A stretch of DNA of 6,585 nt from Chromatiaceae bacterium (GTDB lineage: Bacteria > Pseudomonadota > Gammaproteobacteria > Chromatiales > Chromatiaceae). The notes under the pieces were generated by a model. That model saw only the letters and a program-made list of their open reading frames with translations, was not told the origin of the DNA and did no database searches. The DNA lies in the NCBI GenBank assembly GCA_016938795.1, contig JAFGTZ010000330.1:1-6585 (forward strand), given 5' to 3'. Below are positions 3,659-6,585 of this stretch, one piece after another; position 1 is the stretch's first letter, and each line of letters starts with the position of its first letter. A program made the position numbers and the translations under genes.

Positions 3659-6585
3659 ATGCCGCAGGCCACCGCGCTCACCCTTGCCGACATCATGCGC
3701 CCCGATCTCTGTCAGGTCAGGCCGCGCTGTCGGGTGCGCGAGGCGGCGCGGCAGATGGCTGAGGCGCGGGTGTCCTCGGTGCTGGTGGTGGATGGCGGCG
3801 GGGTGCGGGGCATTCTCACCGAGCGCGACCTCATCGGTTTGGTGCGCGAGGCGCGCAAGACCGAGTGGCCCATCGCGCGGGTGATGCGCGCGCCCGTGCT
3901 CACCGCCCCCCCGGAGACCGATTTCGCGACCGCCTACCTCATGGCCCTGGAGCATCATGTGCGCCATCTGGTGGTGGTGGATGCACGGGGGATGCCGCTT
4001 GGCATCGCCAGCGAGAGCGATTTTCGCCGCCATGTGGGGCTTGATCTGCTCAGCCAGCTCGACGATCTGACCCGGGTCATGGACCGCGAGCTGCCCCTGC
4101 TCGATCCCTCGGCCAGTCTCGACGAGGCGCTCAACCTCATGTGGCGTCAGCGCACCTCCTATGCGCTCGGGGTCAAGGGGCGCCAGCTGCTCGGCATCCT
4201 CACCGAGCGCGATCTGCCCCCCTTGCTGGCTGCGCATCCCGGCGAGGCGCTCTCCGGCATCCGCTTCGAGTCGGTGATGCGCACCCCGGTGCGCAGCGTG
4301 CATTTCGACACCCCGGTATCGCAGGCGGCGCGGCTCATGGACGAGGAGGGGCTGCGCCATCTCGGGGTGGTGGATGGCGAGGGCGCCATCCTGGGGATGC
4401 TGACGCTGCACAACCTCATGGAGCGCATCAGTCTCAATCTGGTGCACGAGGACGCGCGCCGGCGCACCGCGTTGCTCAGCACGGTGAAGGAGCGCGCCGA
4501 GCAGCGTCTGCATCTGGCCACCGAGGCCTCGGGGATCGGCTTCTGGGAGCTGGAGTTCGAGGGGTTTGCGCTGCGCTCGGACGAGACCCTCTGCCATTTG
4601 CTTGGCATCGCCGAGGACAGGGCGCCGACGGCGCTGAACGCCTGGCTCGACTGGGTGCATCCCGATGATCGCAAGGCCCTGCTGAGGGCCTATCGGACAC
4701 TGCGCCGCGCGCCGCATGGGGCGCTCGATCTGGAATACCGGGTTCGCCATCACGACGGCCGCTGGATCTGGCTGCACAGTCGCGGGCGGGTGGTGCGGCG
4801 TCATGAGCGGGGCCCTTTGCTGGCCGTGGGCACCGCCATGGAGGTGACCGAGCGCCATCGGGCCGAGGCGCGCATCGCCCAGCTCCAGCGTCTCTATGCC
4901 GCGCTCAGTCATTGCAATCAGGCCATCGTGCGTTGCCCCGACGAGCAGAGCCTGTTCGAGCAGATCTGTCGCGATGCGGTGACCCATGGCGGCATGGTCA
5001 TGGTGTGGATTGGCCTCATCGATCCCGACAGCGGCGCGCTGCGCCCGCGCGCCTCCTTTGGCACCGGCACCCAGTATCTCGACGCGCTGCGCCTCTCGCT
5101 CGATGCGGTCGAGGGGCTGGGCGAGGATCCCATCGTGGTGGCCCTGCGCGAGGGGCGACCCTGCTGGTGTCAGGACTTTCTCAACGACCCCGCCACGGCG
5201 GACTGGCATCTCCACGGCGCGCGTCACGGTTGGGGGGCCAAGGCCACCTTGCCGCTGTCGCGGCGCGGCCAGGTGGCGGGGGTCTTTTGTCTCTATGCCC
5301 GCGAGCCCGGCGCCTTCGATACCGAGGTGCGCCATCTGCTGGAGGAGATGGCGACCGACATCTCGTACGCGCTCGATCATCACGCGCTGGAGGCTGAGCA
5401 CCGCCGCCAGGACGTGGCGATCGCCGCCGCGCGCGACCGGCTGCAGGCGCTCATGGACGCCATTCCCGATCCGCTCTGGCTGAAGGATACCCAGGGTGTC
5501 TATCTGGCCTGCAATCGGCGCTTCGAGCGGCTCTACGATGCGCCCGAGTCGGAGATTCGGGGCAAGCGTGATGAGGATTTCGTCAGCCGCGAACAGGCGG
5601 ATTTTTTTCGCGCCCACGATCAGGCCGCGCTCGACGGCGGGGTGGCGACGCGCAACGAGGAGTGGCTCACCTTCGCCGCCGATGGCTATCGGGGGCTGTT
5701 CGAGACCATCAAGACCCCAGTGCGCGATGCCGAGGGGCGCATGCTCGGCGTGCTCGGCATTGCGCGCGACATTACGGCGGCCCGCCAGGCGGCGCGCGAG
5801 CTCGATCTGCATCGCAACCATCTGCGCGAGCTGGTGAGCGCGCGCACCGCCGAGCTGGAGGTGGCCAATCGCGAGCTGCAACGCAGCGACCGGCGCGTCA
5901 AGGCGCTCTTTGATCTCAGTCAGCGCTCGGCCAGCCTGGATGAGCATGAATTGCTCGACCTGGCGGTGGAAACTGCGGTCAGCCTGACCGGAAGCCGCTT
6001 TGGCTGCATCCAGTTTATCGACGAGACGTGCGCCGGGGTCGAGTCACAGGTCTGGTCGCGAGGGGCGCCCGTCCATGGTCGGCAAGCGTTTGACGGACCG
6101 GGACCGCTTGGCGAGTCCGGGCCTTGGGCCGAGGCTGTGCGTTTGGGTCAGGCACTGATGCGCAACATCCCCTGTGGCGGCGAGGCGCGCAGGCCGCTGC
6201 CCGAGAAGCATCCGCCGCTTGAGCGCTATCTCGTCGCGCCAGTGCGCGAGGGCGAGCGGGTGCGTATGCTGCTCGGGGTGGCGGACAAGGCGGATGACTA
6301 CGAGGACTCGGATCTGCGCCAGATCCAGCTCATTGCCGACGATCTGTGGCGCATCATCATGCGCCGGCACGCTGAGCGCGCCCTCAGCGCCGCCAAGGAG
6401 GCGGCTGAGGCGGCCAATCGCGCCAAGACCACCTTCCTGGCCAACATGAGCCACGAGATTCGTACCCCGATGAACGTCATCATCGGTCTGAGCCACCTGC
6501 TTCAGCGCGAGATGACGGAGCCCAAGGTGACTGAGCGGGTCCAGAAGATCAGCGAGGCAGCCACCCATCTGCTGACCATTCTCGA
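3659..6585 (+). CDS. Soluble multi-sensor histidine kinase: 4 CBS, PAS, GAF, PAS, GAF, HisKA (3' end outside window)
   Basis: The frame from the ATG at 3659 is open without a stop to the window end, giving 975 residues. Order: four CBS repeats (about 8-62, 72-127, 137-190, 203-257; each with a V/I-M-x-x-x-x-x-V/L opening and two with GILTERDL), which pair into two Bateman modules that in other proteins bind adenine nucleotides; PAS 283-405 (GFWELEFEG, WVHPDDR, VTERHRAEA); GAF 412-575; PAS 592-710 (AIPDPLWLKDTQG, GIARDIT); a coiled-coil linker of about 710-745; GAF 747-905; then a HisKA dimerisation region with the H-box MSHEIRTPMN, phosphoacceptor H932. The ATPase domain, and perhaps receivers, lie beyond the edge; H-boxes of this kind often belong to hybrid kinases. 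No signal peptide or membrane segment is visible, so it should sense cytoplasmic cues. Position suggests it phosphorylates D52 of the preceding receiver, which would tie the signal to c-di-GMP turnover. Substrate and ligands are unknown. Confidence 0.9.
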   Translation, partial: MPQATALTLADIMRPDLCQVRPRCRVREAARQMAEARVSSVLVVDGGGVRGILTERDLIGLVREARKTEWPIARVMRAPVLTAPPETDFATAYLMALEHHVRHLVVVDARGMPLGIASESDFRRHVGLDLLSQLDDLTRVMDRELPLLDPSASLDEALNLMWRQRTSYALGVKGRQLLGILTERDLPPLLAAHPGEALSGIRFESVMRTPVRSVHFDTPVSQAARLMDEEGLRHLGVVDGEGAILGMLTLHNLMERISLNLVHEDARRRTALLSTVKERAEQRLHLATEASGIGFWELEFEGFALRSDETLCHLLGIAEDRAPTALNAWLDWVHPDDRKALLRAYRTLRRAPHGALDLEYRVRHHDGRWIWLHSRGRVVRRHERGPLLAVGTAMEVTERHRAEARIAQLQRLYAALSHCNQAIVRCPDEQSLFEQICRDAVTHGGMVMVWIGLIDPDSGALRPRASFGTGTQYLDALRLSLDAVEGLGEDPIVVALREGRPCWCQDFLNDPATADWHLHGARHGWGAKATLPLSRRGQVAGVFCLYAREPGAFDTEVRHLLEEMATDISYALDHHALEAEHRRQDVAIAAARDRLQALMDAIPDPLWLKDTQGVYLACNRRFERLYDAPESEIRGKRDEDFVSREQADFFRAHDQAALDGGVATRNEEWLTFAADGYRGLFETIKTPVRDAEGRMLGVLGIARDITAARQAARELDLHRNHLRELVSARTAELEVANRELQRSDRRVKALFDLSQRSASLDEHELLDLAVETAVSLTGSRFGCIQFIDETCAGVESQVWSRGAPVHGRQAFDGPGPLGESGPWAEAVRLGQALMRNIPCGGEARRPLPEKHPPLERYLVAPVREGERVRMLLGVADKADDYEDSDLRQIQLIADDLWRIIMRRHAERALSAAKEAAEAANRAKTTFLANMSHEIRTPMNVIIGLSHLLQREMTEPKVTERVQKISEAATHLLTIL

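Noticed and set aside
3344..5947. 867-codon open frame on the minus strand opposite the kinase
   Set aside because: It lies antisense to a clearly recognisable CBS/PAS/GAF coding frame, and its His/Gly/Ala/Arg-rich translation has no recognisable domain. Long antisense frames are a by-product of GC-biased third codon positions.

Overview
The window is GC-rich, densely coded bacterial chromosome with strong G/C bias at third codon positions. A tandem-ACT SerB, an RpfG-type response regulator and a very large soluble multi-sensor kinase suggest a gammaproteobacterium. A purple sulfur bacterium (Chromatiaceae-like) is my best guess; it rests on general resemblance, not on a marker gene.

Layout. 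Positions 1-153 hold the last 50 codons of a plus-strand gene that ends in a 9-residue (27-bp) repeat. Positions 154-315 are non-coding, with a perfect 12-bp inverted repeat and one copy of a short palindromic repeat. Positions 316-920 carry a minus-strand, toxin-first type II toxin-antitoxin pair (RelE/HigB-like toxin, then XRE-family antitoxin) whose genes overlap by 4 bases; a 7+1+7 palindrome just before the toxin start is the probable autoregulatory operator. Two more copies of the short repeat lie beyond the pair (996-1046), so the module is bracketed by related repeats. From 1188 onward everything is on the plus strand: serB (1188-2417), a receiver domain (2492-2941), an HD-GYP domain (2945-3595), and a histidine kinase from 3659 past the right edge.

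The most notable point is that the receiver and HD-GYP segments lie in one reading frame, separated only by an amber TAG at 2939-2941. The TAG falls where RpfG-type proteins normally have a Gln codon, so a single C-to-T change appears to have split one 367-residue c-di-GMP phosphodiesterase response regulator. The downstream kinase (4 CBS, PAS, GAF, PAS, GAF, HisKA; no membrane segment) has a clear ribosome binding site and is open to the window end. It is the natural candidate partner of the regulator: a cytoplasmic sensor that could feed nucleotide or redox status into c-di-GMP turnover. The serB gene is probably housekeeping and only adjacent to this signalling pair.
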